A stretch of DNA of 64,000 nucleotides from Pseudonocardia parietis (GTDB lineage Bacteria; Actinomycetota; Actinomycetes; Mycobacteriales; Pseudonocardiaceae). The translations under genes were made by a program, and so were the position numbers. The notes under the pieces were generated by a model that searched no databases, had not been told where the DNA came from, and saw nothing but the letters and a program-made list of their open reading frames with translations. Location of the stretch: NCBI RefSeq assembly GCF_017876315.1, contig NZ_JAGINU010000001.1:2108001-2172000 (forward strand), given 5' to 3'. Shown here piece after piece: positions 1-9,251 of the stretch (position 1 is the stretch's first letter; every line of letters begins with the position of its first letter).

Positions 1-470
1 CCCACGTCGTCGAGGACCAGGTCACGTTCGTCAACGTGCCCCAGCTGGCCGAGGACCGCGGGGTGTCGATCGACCTGACCACCACCCCCGAGAGCGCCAA
101 CCACCGCAGCGTCGTGCAGCTGCGCGGCGCCATGCCGGACGGCGAGTCGATCACCGTCTCCGGCACGCTCACCGGCCGCGCCGAGGTCCAGAAGCTGGTC
201 GAGATCAACGGCCGGCACTTCGACCTGCGGTCCGAGGGCGAGGTCGTCCTGCTGGAGTACACCGACCGGCCCGGCGTGATGGGGCGGGTCGGTTCGCTGC
301 TGGGGGAGGCAGCGGTGAACATCGAGGCCGCGCAGATCTCGCAGACCACCGACGGCACCGACGCGATCATGCTGCTGCGGGTGGACCGGCACATCGATCC
401 GGCCGTGCTGGAGCCGATCGGCGCCTCCGTGGGCGCCCGGACCATCCGTCTGATCTCGTTCGACGACTAG
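1..470 (+). CDS. serA: D-3-phosphoglycerate dehydrogenase, C-terminal part (partial)
   Basis: The open frame runs in from the left edge (first whole codon at base 3) and stops at 470, giving the last ~155 residues. SerA oxidises 3-phosphoglycerate in the first step of serine synthesis. What is visible is the allosteric-substrate-binding region followed by a C-terminal ACT domain (about the last 75 residues, beginning near VVLLEYTDRPGVMGRVGSLL), the layout of the long actinobacterial SerA. The catalytic NAD domain lies outside the window. The closeness to leuB matches the mycobacterial order serA1-leuB. The ACT domain suggests serine feedback control, inferred from the family. Confidence 0.9.
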   Translation, partial: HVVEDQVTFVNVPQLAEDRGVSIDLTTTPESANHRSVVQLRGAMPDGESITVSGTLTGRAEVQKLVEINGRHFDLRSEGEVVLLEYTDRPGVMGRVGSLLGEAAVNIEAAQISQTTDGTDAIMLLRVDRHIDPAVLEPIGASVGARTIRLISFDD

Positions 471-623
471 GCCCGTCCCGGCGTGGCCCGGACCCCTGTC
501 CGCCGGATTCGCTCACCGGGTGAGCGAGTCCGGCGGGGGTTCCCGTGTCGTGGGAAAGGCGTGCGCTCACGGCGCCGCCGTGCGATCGTGTCCGCCCGCG
601 CACGGTGATCGGGGGGATGCGCG

Positions 624-914
624 ATGGGGTTGATCCGCTCGTTCGTGCTGTCGGGAGCCGGGATCGCGGTGGCGTGCCTGCTGCTGCTCGGCATCGCGTT
701 CGTGACCGGCATCTCGATGACGGTGCCCGGTGTCGTCGCGATCGAGTCGACCGTGACCGGCCCGCCGTCGGCGAGCATGACCGCGGGACCGGGGCTGGTG
801 CCGGTCGGGCTCGGGCTCGTCGCGCTGATCGAGATCCCCGGATGGTTACGCGCCCGGCGCGCCCTCGCCGGCCCGGACCGCGCACCCGAGTCCGCCGGGC
901 CGAGCCGGTCGTAG
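624..914 (+). CDS. small two-helix membrane protein, unknown function
   Basis: A 96-residue protein with two hydrophobic stretches (about residues 7-30 and 55-72) and an Arg/Pro-rich C-terminal tail, so probably a small inner-membrane protein with its tail in the cytoplasm. No family was recognised. It starts at an ATG within GCGATGGGG; an AG-rich ribosome site is weak (GGGGGG at 610-615). It ends just before the convergent response-regulator gene. Codon use is typical of the window. It could be a membrane accessory of the neighbouring two-component/ABC system, but nothing in the sequence shows that. Confidence 0.6.
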   Translation: MGLIRSFVLSGAGIAVACLLLLGIAFVTGISMTVPGVVAIESTVTGPPSASMTAGPGLVPVGLGLVALIEIPGWLRARRALAGPDRAPESAGPSRS

Positions 915-918
915 CCGG

Positions 919-1527
919 TCAGATCCAGCCTTCCTCCCAGGCCCGCCGGGCAGCCTCGTGCCGGGTGCGGGCGTCGAGCGTCGTCATCGCCGCCGACAGG
1001 TAGTTGCGCACGGTGCCCTGCGCCAGGTGCAGCTCGCCGGCGATGTCGGCGACCGTGCCGCCGGACCGGGCGGCGCGCAGCACGTCCAGCTCCCGCGCCG
1101 TCAGCGGGCAGTCGGCCTCGGTCAGCGCCATCGCCGCGATGTCCGGGTCCACGAACCGCCTGCCCGCGTGCACCCGGCGGACGACGTCGGCGACCTGCTG
1201 CACCGGGGTCGACTTGGGCAGGAACCCGGCGGCGCCCGCGGTCAGCGCACGCCGCAGCACCCCGGGCCGGGCGTGCCGGGTGACGACGATCGTCCGGGTC
1301 GCCGTGCCCGCGAGCTTCTCGCAGACACCGACGCCGTCCAGCACCGGCATCTCCAGGTCGAGCAGCGCGACGTCCGGACGTTCCCGGCCGGCGGCGTCCA
1401 CGGCGCTACCGCCGTCCGCGCACTCGGCGACGACCGTGAGATCGGCCTCCAGGCCCAGCAGGGCGACGAGCGCGGTGCGGGTCAGCTCCTCGTCGTCGGC
1501 CACGAGCAGCCGGATCGGCACGGTCAC
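919..1527 (-). CDS. NarL/LuxR-family response regulator
   Basis: A 202-residue two-component transcription regulator. The N-terminal receiver domain has the acidic pocket at D11-D12, the phosphoacceptor D57 (in ALLDLEMP) and a conserved Lys in GFLPKST. The C-terminal part (about 140-196) is a LuxR-type helix-turn-helix (LTARELDVLRAARSGGTVAD). Its start overlaps the stop of the upstream histidine kinase by 4 bp (ATGA), so the two are translationally coupled. The divergent ABC transporter genes are the likely target, as is usual for DesK/LiaS-type pairs beside drug-efflux ABC genes; this is inferred from position. Confidence 0.9.
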   Translation of the reverse strand: MTVPIRLLVADDEELTRTALVALLGLEADLTVVAECADGGSAVDAAGRERPDVALLDLEMPVLDGVGVCEKLAGTATRTIVVTRHARPGVLRRALTAGAAGFLPKSTPVQQVADVVRRVHAGRRFVDPDIAAMALTEADCPLTARELDVLRAARSGGTVADIAGELHLAQGTVRNYLSAAMTTLDARTRHEAARRAWEEGWI

Positions 1528-2738
1528 GCCTCCACCCCCACGTTGTCGTCGGCGCCGCTGAGCAGCACCACCCGCAAGCGGAACCCGCCGGCACCGTCCG
1601 GGCCCGCCTCGACGCTCCCGCCGCGCTTGCCGATCCGGTCCCGCACCCCGGCGAGCCCGGTGCCGCCGTGCGGGTCGGGAACTTCCGGCCCGTCCGGCAC
1701 GCCGTCGTTGCAGACCTCGAGCTCGGTGCGGTCCCCGGCCCGGCGGACCGCGAACGTCACCCGGGACGGGTCGCTGTGGCGCAGCACGTTCGTCGCCGCC
1801 TCCCGCACCACCGGGCCGAGCAGGGCGGCGTGCACCGCCGGCACCCTGGACGGGTCACCGGACACCGACGCGTCGGCCCCGGCGGCACGCAGCAGCCCGG
1901 CGGCGTTGCGGACCTCACCGGCGAGGTCCGCGTCGCGGTAGCCGCGCACGAGCGCCCGGGTCTCGGCGAGTGCGTCCGCGGCGAGGGTGCGGACGGTGCG
2001 GGCGTGCCGCGCCGCCGCCTCCGGATCGGAGCCGACGAGCCGCTCGGTCAGCTCGGCGTGCATCGCGATGGCGTGCAACGAGTGCCCCTGGACGTCGTGC
2101 AGCTCGGCCGCGATCCGGACGCGTTCCCGCGTCGTCGCCAGCTCGTCGGCGTCCGACCGGGCCCGGTCGAGCCGGTCGAACACCCGCACCAGCCAGATCG
2201 ACGCGATGTCGGCCGCCGGCGGCATGACGAGGAAGAACAACAGCAGCACATGGCCCCAGACCGTGCCCGGACGGGGAAAGCCGGCGACTGCGGCGAGCGC
2301 CGCCGCCCCGAGCACCGCGACCCCGGCCACGACGCAGTCGGTCCGGTGCCAGCCGCGGATCGTCAGCAGCGCCGAGAGTGCCAGCCCCGGGACCATGAAG
2401 AAGACGGCCCCCAGCTCCGCGGCGTACCACCCGACCGCCAGCGCACCCGCCGTCGCGACGACCAGCGTGGCCGCGCCCACCGCGGTCCACCGGGCGCCGG
2501 CCGGATCCGGCCGGGGACCGAACAGCGCCCGGAACACCGCGGTGTGCACGGCGACGACCACGGCGACGACGGCGAGCAGCAGCAGCGACCACGGATCCAG
2601 TACCGGGAACGGCCAACGGTCGTCGACGACGGTCAGCGCCGGGATGCCGCCGAACAGCAGCGCCATCAGCAGCGGGTTCGAGCGCAGGTAGGCGCGCGCG
2701 GGGCCGAAGCCGCTCACCGGCTCCATGACAGATGTCAC
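1524..2738 (-). CDS. DesK-type sensor histidine kinase (HisKA_3)
   Basis: A 404-residue membrane histidine kinase. About six hydrophobic segments fill residues 20-185 with almost no periplasmic domain, so it senses in or at the membrane. The dimerisation/phosphoacceptor box is AELHDVQGHS with H214, and an N-box (VVREAATNVLRHS) and G-box (GGTGLAGVRDRI) complete a HATPase_c domain. It heads a two-gene operon with the NarL-type regulator (4-bp overlap). An in-frame ATG four codons downstream of the chosen start is an alternative. It is divergently transcribed from an ABC transporter 103 bp away, probably its partner, but that transporter is broken by an insertion. Confidence 0.9.
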   Translation of the reverse strand: MTSVMEPVSGFGPARAYLRSNPLLMALLFGGIPALTVVDDRWPFPVLDPWSLLLLAVVAVVVAVHTAVFRALFGPRPDPAGARWTAVGAATLVVATAGALAVGWYAAELGAVFFMVPGLALSALLTIRGWHRTDCVVAGVAVLGAAALAAVAGFPRPGTVWGHVLLLFFLVMPPAADIASIWLVRVFDRLDRARSDADELATTRERVRIAAELHDVQGHSLHAIAMHAELTERLVGSDPEAAARHARTVRTLAADALAETRALVRGYRDADLAGEVRNAAGLLRAAGADASVSGDPSRVPAVHAALLGPVVREAATNVLRHSDPSRVTFAVRRAGDRTELEVCNDGVPDGPEVPDPHGGTGLAGVRDRIGKRGGSVEAGPDGAGGFRLRVVLLSGADDNVGVEA

Positions 2739-2841
2739 GACCCACCCCCCGCCGAATCCATCCCGGTACGTGCGGATCCGACCCTACTGACCGGTCCCGG
2801 CAGGCAGGACGCTCGGAAGCGACGACGAAGAGGAGTACGCG

Positions 2842-3294
2842 ATGAGCAGCGTGATCGAGGTGGCAGGCCTGGGATTCGCCTACGGCGACACGGTCGCCGT
2901 CGACGGTGTCGATCTCGACGTGCGGCCGGGGGAGGTGTTCGGCCTGCTCGGCACGAACGGCGCCGGGAAGACGACGACGCTCGAGCTCGTCCAGGGGTTT
3001 CGCCGCCCGCAGATGGGCACCGTCCGGCTGTTCGGGCAGGACCCGGTCGCGGCGGGCCCCGCCGTGCGGCGCCGGACTGGGGTCGTCCTGCAGCAGGCGG
3101 GCTTCCTGGCCGAGCTGACCGTCGCCGAGACCGTCCGGATGACCCGGGCGCTGTCCAGCCGCACCGACGACGTCGACGACTGCATCGCCCGCGTCGGCCT
3201 CGGGCATCGCCGCGACGCCGCCGTCGACACGCTGTCCGGCGGGGAGCGGCGCCGGCTGGACATCGCCACCGCGACCTGGGGCGGCCCCGACCTG
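2842..3294 (+). pseudogene. ABC transporter ATP-binding protein, 5' fragment interrupted by an insertion sequence
   Basis: The first 151 codons of a drug-export type ABC ATPase. The Walker A motif (GTNGAGKTTT), Q-loop (VVLQQAG) and signature (LSGGERRRLDIA) are intact. The reading stops being ATPase-like right after GGPDL, where Walker B should begin. The missing Walker B and the rest of the gene resume in frame at 4820. The ribosome site AGAGGAG sits just ahead of the ATG. Reading through the insertion would add 42 unrelated codons and stop at 3423. The product cannot hydrolyse ATP as it stands, so the transporter is presumably inactive unless the element excises precisely. Confidence 0.9.
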
Positions 3295-3296
3295 AT

Positions 3297-3624
3297 ATGT
3301 AGGCCGGTTTGTCAAGTGGGCAGGGTGAGGCGGTGTCCGCGACCGTCGTCGTGGACACCGCCTCGGTTGCCGGACGGGTGTGGTGGTGGCGAGCGTGTCG
3401 GTGTCGACGCGTCGTCAGTCTGATATGCGCGGGTTGGTTACCGCAGGACGGTCTGTTCGGCTCGAGCGGTCCGCGGGTCTAGAGATCGAGCGTGGCCCCA
3501 CCTCCGCTCCCCGGCGACGGGTTGGGGGAGTGGGCTGCTCATAGGTCAGTCGCGGGTCTGCTCGCAGGCGCTGCCGTCACCACCAGTGGGCTCATCCGGA
3601 CATCTGTGGTCCTCGCCGGGGTGG
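3297..3624 (-). ncRNA. candidate bridge RNA in the 3' non-coding end of the IS110-family element
   Basis: About 330 bp of the element lie downstream of the transposase stop with no convincing gene. IS110-family recombinases are known to be guided by a bridge RNA encoded in a non-coding end; in the IS1111 subgroup this lies 3' of the transposase, as here. A perfect 12-bp stem is visible (3327-3338 pairs with 3353-3364, 14-nt loop). GGCCCCACCT at 3494-3503 resembles the target flank GGCCCCGACCT at 3283-3293, which could be part of a target guide, but such a short match may be chance. No RNA ends or promoter are proven. Confidence 0.4.
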
Positions 3625-4719
3625 TTACTCGTCGAGGACGGCCAGCGACCAGGACCAGCCGGCGAGCTCGCGGGCGATCGCGGTGTTGGCGACCACGGCG
3701 CGCTTTTGGCGGGTGTCGAAGCCGGCCCAGCGGGAGTGCAGGCGCCGGTTCGCCCGTTGGGCGCGATCCCGCGCGGCCGGGCTCGCCTGGTCCTGACGGC
3801 GACGCAGTCCGACCCCGGCCCGCAGCGGCTTACGGTGGTGCCAGGCGGCCTCGATCAGCAGGCGGCGGGCGTGTCCGTTGCCTGTCTTGGTGATCGCGCC
3901 CTGCGACCGCGACGCCCCGGAGGAGGACTCGGTGGGCACCAGGCCGAGGTAGGCGCCGATCGAACGCCCGGTCAGCCGGTGCCAGTCCCCGATCTCGACG
4001 GCGAGCCCGAACGCGGTCAACGTCGAGACCCCGCGCAGGCAGCCCAGCCGGGTTACCACCGGGGTGAACTCGCTACTCGCGGCCATCTCGGTGATCGCGG
4101 CGTCCAGGCGCTCGCGCCGCGTCAGCGTGGCCAGCAGGGTGTCGTAGGCGATGTCGAAGGCCAGCCCCAGACCCGGCGCGGTGAACACCTCATCCCGGCG
4201 GCGCTCGCGCAGCCACTGATCGTGGATCCCGGTCCAGGGCTTACCGCCGTAGTAGACGATCCCCTGGCGCAGCAACAACTTCGAGAGTCGGTGCCGGGCC
4301 GACATCAGGTCCCCGCGCACGTCCTCCCGCGCCCTCACCAGGTCCCGCGCAGCTTCCTGTTCCACGCTCGGCACGGCGACCGCGACGATCTCGTCGAGGT
4401 GCAGCAACCGGGCCAGATGCCGGGCATCACGCTGATCGGTCTTGACCCGGTCCCCGGACGGGCGTTGCAGCTTCGACGGCGCCGCGACCTGGCATTCGAT
4501 CCCCGCCGCGGCCAGGGACCGGGCCAGCCCGAACCCGGTCGGCCCGGCCTCGTAGGTGACCGCCACCGGGCCTGGCAGCGACCGCACCCACGCGGCCACA
4601 TCACCGTGATCCGGGGTCAACCGACGCTCGAACAGCTCCCCGGTCCGCCCGTCGAGCCCACACGCCACGACCGAGCGCGCGTGCACGTCCAACCCGACAC
4701 TCGTACGATTCGCACTCAC
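3625..4719 (-). CDS. IS110-family transposase (DEDD recombinase)
   Basis: About 364 residues from a GTG start (VSANRTSVGLDVHARS); longer in-frame readings back to 4782 run into the element's end. The N-terminal DEDD RuvC-like domain begins GLDVHARSVVACGLD, with the conserved TDQRDARHLARLL block in the middle. The C-terminal Transposase_20 domain has GVSTLTAFGLAVEIGDW and the catalytic-Ser region LVPTESSSGASRSQGAITKTG. Length and both domains match full-length IS110-family enzymes, so it looks intact. It is the only gene of the element. Confidence 0.93.
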   Translation of the reverse strand: MSANRTSVGLDVHARSVVACGLDGRTGELFERRLTPDHGDVAAWVRSLPGPVAVTYEAGPTGFGLARSLAAAGIECQVAAPSKLQRPSGDRVKTDQRDARHLARLLHLDEIVAVAVPSVEQEAARDLVRAREDVRGDLMSARHRLSKLLLRQGIVYYGGKPWTGIHDQWLRERRRDEVFTAPGLGLAFDIAYDTLLATLTRRERLDAAITEMAASSEFTPVVTRLGCLRGVSTLTAFGLAVEIGDWHRLTGRSIGAYLGLVPTESSSGASRSQGAITKTGNGHARRLLIEAAWHHRKPLRAGVGLRRRQDQASPAARDRAQRANRRLHSRWAGFDTRQKRAVVANTAIARELAGWSWSLAVLDE

Positions 4720-4819
4720 TGGGGCCTCCCACATCTGTGGCTCTACCGCCAGGACCCACTCCTGTCGGCAACCCACGTTCACATGCGGGAGGCCTCAGCC
4801 CAGGCCTCCATACCGTCTA

Positions 4820-5290
4820 GTGATCATGGACGAGCCCACCACGGGCCTCGATCCCGAGTCGCGACGGCTGCTGTGGGAGATGGTCCGCGAGCTGCGCGCC
4901 GCAGGCACCGCCGTCGTCCTCACCACGCACTACCTGGAGGAGGCCGAGGCGCTCGCCGACCGGCTGGCGATCATGCACGCCGGCCGGGTCGCCGTCGCCG
5001 GGACGCTGGCCGAGGTGCTGGCCAGCCGGCCGGCCGCCGTCACCGCCGAGGTCGACGACGGCGTCGTCCCGCCGGCCCTGCCCGGCCTCACCACCGCACC
5101 GGCCGCGCAGGGCCGCACCGCGCTGCGTCTGGAGGCCGCCGACCTGACCCGCGCGACGCACGCGCTGACCGGCTGGGCGCTCGACACCGGTGCCGAGCTG
5201 CACCGGCTGCGGGCCGCCGAGGCCGGCCTGGACGAGGTGTTCCACGCCGTGAGCGGCGGGGCGGGCACCGAGCTGGAGGGGATCCGATGA
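4820..5290 (+). pseudogene. ABC transporter ATP-binding protein, 3' fragment
   Basis: The rest of the split ATPase: Walker B and D-loop (VIMDEPTTGLDP), H-loop (VLTTHYLEEAEALADR) and the C-terminal domain. Joined to 2842-3294 it makes one frame of ~308 residues, normal for DrrA-type ATPases. By itself it could start at the GTG or ATG at the junction, but without Walker A it would not bind ATP properly. Its stop overlaps the permease start by 4 bp (ATGA), showing the original operon arrangement. Transcription of this part and of the permease may now depend on read-through from, or a promoter in, the element. Confidence 0.88.
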
Positions 5291-6072
5291 ACACGCTCAC
5301 CGCCGTGCCCGATGCGCCGACGACGCACCGGGGTGGCCGCTGGTGGCGCCTGGCGCCGATCGAGGCGCGGCTGCTGCTGCGCCGCCGGACCACGCTGCTC
5401 GGCGTGCTCTCCGGGCCGCTCGTGATGATCTTCTTCGCGGTCGTCCTGCGCCCCGCCGAGCCACAGGGGTGGGGCGCGCTCGCCGGACTCGGCGCCTACA
5501 TCGGGATGCTGATCTCGGTGTACACGACGGCGGCGACCGTCTTCACGCTGCGCCGCGAGTCGGGCGCGCTGTCCCGGTTGCGCACGACCGAGCTGACCGG
5601 GCCGGGGATCGTCGTCGGGACGGGGACGCCGCTGGTCGTCGTCGGCGTGGTGCAGACGCTGCTGATCGGCGCGGTCTACGTCGCACTCGGTGCGCCGCTG
5701 CCGGAGAACCCGCTGCTGCTGCTCGCCGCGCTCGTGCTCGGCGGTGCGTTCTGCGTGGCCGCCGGCGCCCTGACCAGCACGTTCAGCCGGAGCGCCGAGA
5801 GTGTCCAGTTCACGGCCGCGCCACTGCTGCTCGTCGGTTCGGTCGCGGTGAACGTCCTGAGCACGGGTGTCGACGGGGTGTTGCGCGGGATACTGCTGCT
5901 GGTTCCCGGCACCCCGGTCGCCGATCTCGTCGGCATCGCCTGGACCGGCCCGGCGGTGGCCGAGGTCGCGGGTGTTCCGTCCTGGCTGCTCGGACTGGTC
6001 GTGACGGCCGTGTGGACCGCGGTCGCCGTCGTCGGTGCGGCGGCCCGCTGGCGCTGGACGGCGCGGGGCTGA
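5287..6072 (+). CDS. ABC-2 type transporter permease
   Basis: A 261-residue integral membrane protein with about six hydrophobic segments (the first near residues 38-55, the last near 230-250), typical of ABC-2 exporters such as DrrB. It starts at the ATG overlapping the ATPase stop, so it was cotranslated with the ATPase. The gene is open throughout and normal in length, yet its partner ATPase is disrupted, so the exporter is probably silent. Substrate unknown; the nearby DesK/NarL pair suggests a membrane-active compound (inference). Confidence 0.85.
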   Translation: MNTLTAVPDAPTTHRGGRWWRLAPIEARLLLRRRTTLLGVLSGPLVMIFFAVVLRPAEPQGWGALAGLGAYIGMLISVYTTAATVFTLRRESGALSRLRTTELTGPGIVVGTGTPLVVVGVVQTLLIGAVYVALGAPLPENPLLLLAALVLGGAFCVAAGALTSTFSRSAESVQFTAAPLLLVGSVAVNVLSTGVDGVLRGILLLVPGTPVADLVGIAWTGPAVAEVAGVPSWLLGLVVTAVWTAVAVVGAAARWRWTARG

Positions 6073-6188
6073 GCGATACCCGGGCGGGTGAACCCGCCGC
6101 TCGTGCGTACCCCTCCGGGTGGCCAGACGATGACCCTGCGTCGGCAGGCGGTAGCGTGCGGCCAGCAGTACGACGAGAGGACGAGGTC

Positions 6189-7229
6189 ATGCGCCTTGCG
6201 GTCATCCCCGGTGACGGCATCGGCCCGGAAGTGATCAACGAGGCACTCAAGGTCCTCGGCGAGGTCGTCCGTGACGTGGAGACGACGGAGTACGACCTCG
6301 GTGCCGCCCGCTGGCACTCCACGGGCGAGCTGCTTCCCGAGTCGGTGCTGACCGAGATCAAGCAGCACGACGCGATCCTGCTGGGCGCGGTCGGCGATCC
6401 GTCGGTCCCCAGCGGCATCCTGGAGCGCGGCCTGCTGCTGCGGCTGCGCTTCGAGCTGGACCACCACGTCAACCTCCGCCCGGCCCGGCTCTACCCGGGC
6501 GTGCGTGGCCCGCTGTCGGGCAACCAGGAGATCGACATGGTGGTCGTGCGCGAGGGCACCGAGGGGCCGTACGTCGGCACCGGTGGCCTGCTGCGCAAGG
6601 ACACCCCGCACGAGATCGCCACCGAGGTCAGTCAGAACACCGCGTTCGGTGTCGAGCGGGTCGTGCGGGACGCGTTCACCCGCGCCCAGCGGCGGCCGCG
6701 CAAGCACCTGACCCTGGTGCACAAGACCAACGTGCTGACCTACGCCGGTGCGCTGTGGTCGCGGATCGTCGAGGAGGTGTCGCTGGAGCACCCCGAGGTG
6801 TCGGTGGCCTACCAGCACGTCGACTCGACCACGATCCACATGGTCACCGACCCGGGCCGCTACGACGTGATCGTCACCGACAACCTGTTCGGCGACATCC
6901 TCACCGACCTCGCGGCCGCGGTGACCGGCGGTATCGGCCTCGCGGCCAGCGGAAACCTGGACGCGAGCCGGGTCAACCCGTCGATGTTCGAGCCGGTGCA
7001 CGGCTCCGCGCCGGACATCGCGGGCCAGGGCATCGCGGACCCGACGGCCGCGGTGCTGTCGGTGGCGCTGCTGCTCGACCACCTGGGGCACTCCGACTCG
7101 GCCCGCCGTATCCAGGCGGCCGTCGCGTTCGACCTCGCGACCCGGGACCACTCGGCGACCGGCAACACGTCCTCCATCGGGGACCGGCTGGCCGCGCTGG
7201 TGTCCTCCCGTGAGGTGGCGACCCCCTAA
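6189..7229 (+). CDS. leuB: 3-isopropylmalate dehydrogenase
   Basis: 346 residues covering the whole isocitrate/isopropylmalate dehydrogenase fold. LeuB oxidatively decarboxylates 3-isopropylmalate in leucine synthesis. Visible landmarks are the start [14 protein letters not shown], the substrate-binding arginines near LLRLRFELD, the [11 protein letters not shown] block and the [13 protein letters not shown] metal-binding segment. The ATG follows GAGAGGACGAGG. It lies between serA and gltX as in mycobacteria, while the partner leuCD genes are 6 kb away. It appears to be transcribed alone, with a hairpin just after the stop. Confidence 0.96.
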   Translation: MRLAVIPGDGIGPEVINEALKVLGEVVRDVETTEYDLGAARWHSTGELLPESVLTEIKQHDAILLGAVGDPSVPSGILERGLLLRLRFELDHHVNLRPARLYPGVRGPLSGNQEIDMVVVREGTEGPYVGTGGLLRKDTPHEIATEVSQNTAFGVERVVRDAFTRAQRRPRKHLTLVHKTNVLTYAGALWSRIVEEVSLEHPEVSVAYQHVDSTTIHMVTDPGRYDVIVTDNLFGDILTDLAAAVTGGIGLAASGNLDASRVNPSMFEPVHGSAPDIAGQGIADPTAAVLSVALLLDHLGHSDSARRIQAAVAFDLATRDHSATGNTSSIGDRLAALVSSREVATP

Positions 7230-7238
7230 CGCCTTGCC

Positions 7239-7279
7239 GTGCGCGGTGGACGGGGCCGGGTGCCCCGCCCACCGCGCAC
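7239..7279. terminator. strong hairpin between convergent genes
   Basis: GTGCGCGGTGG (7239-7249) pairs perfectly with CCACCGCGCAC (7269-7279) around a 19-nt loop, between the leuB stop and the end of the minus-strand EthD-like gene. No T-tract follows, as is common in high-GC actinomycetes. It could act in both directions. Confidence 0.65.
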
Positions 7280-7285
7280 GCGTGC

Positions 7286-7594
7286 CTAGACCTGGTCGGA
7301 CGGCCCGGTCAGCAGGGTGACGCCGGCGCCGGCGAAGTTCGCCAGGTCGGCGGACGTGGCCTGCCCTTCCGCGCTGCCCATGCCGGACTGGAACGCGGCC
7401 GCGTCGGCGAACTCCAGCACGGCGACGAGGTGGTACGGCGGCTGCGTTCCGTCCGGGCCGGGGGCCGGGCGGGAGACGGTCATCCGCTGCAGCCCGGGCA
7501 GCTTCTTCGCCAGCGGTGTGTGCACCTCGTCGTAGTACTTGTCGAACGCGGACGGGTCCTCGGGCTGGTTGTAGAGCACGGTCACTTGGAACAC
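7286..7594 (-). CDS. EthD-family protein
   Basis: A 102-residue ferredoxin-like (dimeric alpha/beta barrel) protein of the EthD type: [17 protein letters not shown], then [17 protein letters not shown] with the typical Y-x-x-x-H spacing. EthD proteins are small accessory or degradative proteins found near cytochrome P450 genes; the biochemical role here is unknown. It starts at GTG with GGAAAGG upstream. No P450 gene is nearby. It is convergent with leuB and shares the hairpin at its end. Confidence 0.8.
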   Translation of the reverse strand: MFQVTVLYNQPEDPSAFDKYYDEVHTPLAKKLPGLQRMTVSRPAPGPDGTQPPYHLVAVLEFADAAAFQSGMGSAEGQATSADLANFAGAGVTLLTGPSDQV

Positions 7595-7711
7595 GTGGGT
7601 GCCTTTCCGTCATGCCTACCGCGGCGCCTCGATGCGCCACGCCGGAGTCCACCTTGGTGTATCGGGACCCGCACGTACAGGGCGCGGGGTGCCGATACCC
7701 TGGGGCTCACC

Positions 7712-9196
7712 ATGAGTACTCCAGCCCAGGTCCGGGTGCGGTTCTCGCCGTCCCCGACCGGAATTCCGCACGTCGGACTCGTCCGCACCGCCCTGTTCAA
7801 CTGGGCGCACGCCCGCCACCACGGTGGCCAACTCGTCTTCCGGATCGAGGACACCGACGCCCAGCGCGACTCCGCCGAGTCCTACGAGGCCCTGCTCGAC
7901 GCCCTGGGCTGGCTGGGGCTGGACTGGGACGAGGGCGTGATCAAGGGTGGCCCGCACGGCCCGTACCGGCAGAGCGAGCGCGCCGAGATCTACGCCGACG
8001 CCCTGCGGCGGCTGATCGACGGCGGTGAGGTCTACGAGTCGTTCTCCTCCGGCGAGGAGATCGAGGCCCGGCACCGGGCCGCCGGCCGCGACCCGAAGCT
8101 CGGCTACGACAACGCCGACCGTGCCCTCACCGACGCCGACAAGCAGGCATTGCGCGACGAGGGCCGGGTTCCCGTCTACCGGCTCCGGATGCCCGACCGC
8201 GACATCACCTTCACCGACCTGGTCCGCGGTGAGATCACCTTCCGCGCCGGTCAGGTGCCCGACTTCGTGCTGGCCCGCGGCGACGGCACCCCGCTGTACC
8301 CGCTGACCAACCCGGTCGACGACGCCCTGATGGAGATCACCCACGTGCTGCGCGGTGAGGACCTGCTGTCCTCCACCCCGCGGCAGATCGCGCTGCTCGA
8401 AGCGCTGCAACGCGTCGGGATCGGCAACGGCCCCTTCGTCTACGCGCACCTGCCGCTGGTGACCGGCGAGGGCAACCGCAAGCTCTCCAAGCGGGACCCG
8501 CAGTCGAACCTGTTCCACTACCGCGACCGTGGCTTCGTGCCGGAGGGCCTGCTCAACTACCTGGCCCTGCTCGGCTGGTCGATCGCCGAGGACCGCGACG
8601 TGTTCTCGCTGCAGGAGATGGTGGAGTCGTTCGACGTCTCCCGGGTGTCCGGCAACGCCGCCCGCTTCGACATCAAGAAGGCCGAGGCGATCAACGCCGC
8701 GCATCTGCGGCTGCTGTCTCCGAGCGACTTCGCCGCCCGTGTGGTGCCCTATCTCCGGGCGGAGGGGATCACGGTCGGCCCCGCGCAGGAGGAGCTCCTC
8801 GCCGCCGCCGCGCCGCTGGTCCAGGAGCGCAGCCAGGTGCTGTCCGACGCGGCCCGGATGCTCGCCTTCCTGTTCCGCGACGAGGAGTCCTTCACCCCCG
8901 ACGAGGACGCCGCCGCGAAGAACCTGAACGCCGACGCCGAGCCGGTCCTCGACGCCGCCGTCACCGGCCTGACCGGGCTCGACGAGTGGACGGCCGCCTC
9001 GATCGAGGAGTCCCTCAAGGCCTCGCTGGTGGACGGCCTGGGCCTCAAGCCGCGGAAGGCGTTCGCGCCCGTGCGCGTCGCGATCAGCGGCCGGACGGTG
9101 TCGCCGCCGCTGTACGAGAGCATGGAGCTCCTGGGCCGGGAGCGGTCGCTCGCCAGGCTGGGGGCCGGTGTCAGGCGGGCCCGGGGGATGGGTTAG
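7712..9196 (+). CDS. gltX: glutamyl-tRNA synthetase
   Basis: 494 residues, a full class I synthetase that charges tRNA-Glu (and, in actinobacteria that lack GlnRS, tRNA-Gln before amidation by GatCAB). The HIGH-type motif is SPTGIPHVG (residues 14-22) and the KMSKS-type motif is KLSKRD. The catalytic core and C-terminal anticodon-binding helical domain are both complete. The tRNA-Gln and tRNA-Glu genes lie directly downstream, so the enzyme sits beside both of its expected substrates. Same neighbourhood as mycobacterial gltX. Confidence 0.96.
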   Translation: MSTPAQVRVRFSPSPTGIPHVGLVRTALFNWAHARHHGGQLVFRIEDTDAQRDSAESYEALLDALGWLGLDWDEGVIKGGPHGPYRQSERAEIYADALRRLIDGGEVYESFSSGEEIEARHRAAGRDPKLGYDNADRALTDADKQALRDEGRVPVYRLRMPDRDITFTDLVRGEITFRAGQVPDFVLARGDGTPLYPLTNPVDDALMEITHVLRGEDLLSSTPRQIALLEALQRVGIGNGPFVYAHLPLVTGEGNRKLSKRDPQSNLFHYRDRGFVPEGLLNYLALLGWSIAEDRDVFSLQEMVESFDVSRVSGNAARFDIKKAEAINAAHLRLLSPSDFAARVVPYLRAEGITVGPAQEELLAAAAPLVQERSQVLSDAARMLAFLFRDEESFTPDEDAAAKNLNADAEPVLDAAVTGLTGLDEWTAASIEESLKASLVDGLGLKPRKAFAPVRVAISGRTVSPPLYESMELLGRERSLARLGAGVRRARGMG

Positions 9197-9215
9197 AGTA
9201 GTGGCATCACGGAGA

Positions 9216-9244
9216 TCGGGGCCCGGTCACGAACTGGGCCCCGA
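9216..9244 (+). terminator. hairpin after gltX
   Basis: TCGGGGCCC (9216-9224) pairs with GGGCCCCGA (9236-9244) around an 11-nt loop, 20 bp after the gltX stop and 8 bp before tRNA-Gln. It probably ends the gltX transcript or separates it from the tRNA. No T-run. Confidence 0.55.
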
Positions 9245-9251
9245 CTTCCGA

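Larger units (their letters stand above)
3295..4819 (-). mobile_element. IS110-family insertion sequence, IS1111-like ends (~1525 bp)
   Basis: The element splits the ATPase gene between codons for L (CTG, ends 3294) and V (GTG, begins 4820); removing 3295-4819 restores DLVIMDEP. It holds one DEDD/Transposase_20 transposase gene on the minus strand. Near-terminal inverted repeats are visible: 3296-3307 (TATGTAGGCCGG) and 4801-4812, whose reverse complement is TATGGAGGCCTG (10 of 12 identical), lying 1 and 7 bp inside the ends. Such offset subterminal repeats are known for the IS1111 subgroup. No clear target duplication; a shared TGAT at the two edges makes the exact boundary uncertain by 1-4 bp. 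Confidence 0.85.

Noticed and set aside
3295..3624. A second gene in the insertion sequence (open plus-strand frames)
   Set aside because: Short, no domain, and the region carries stem-forming sequence and an end repeat typical of a non-coding end.
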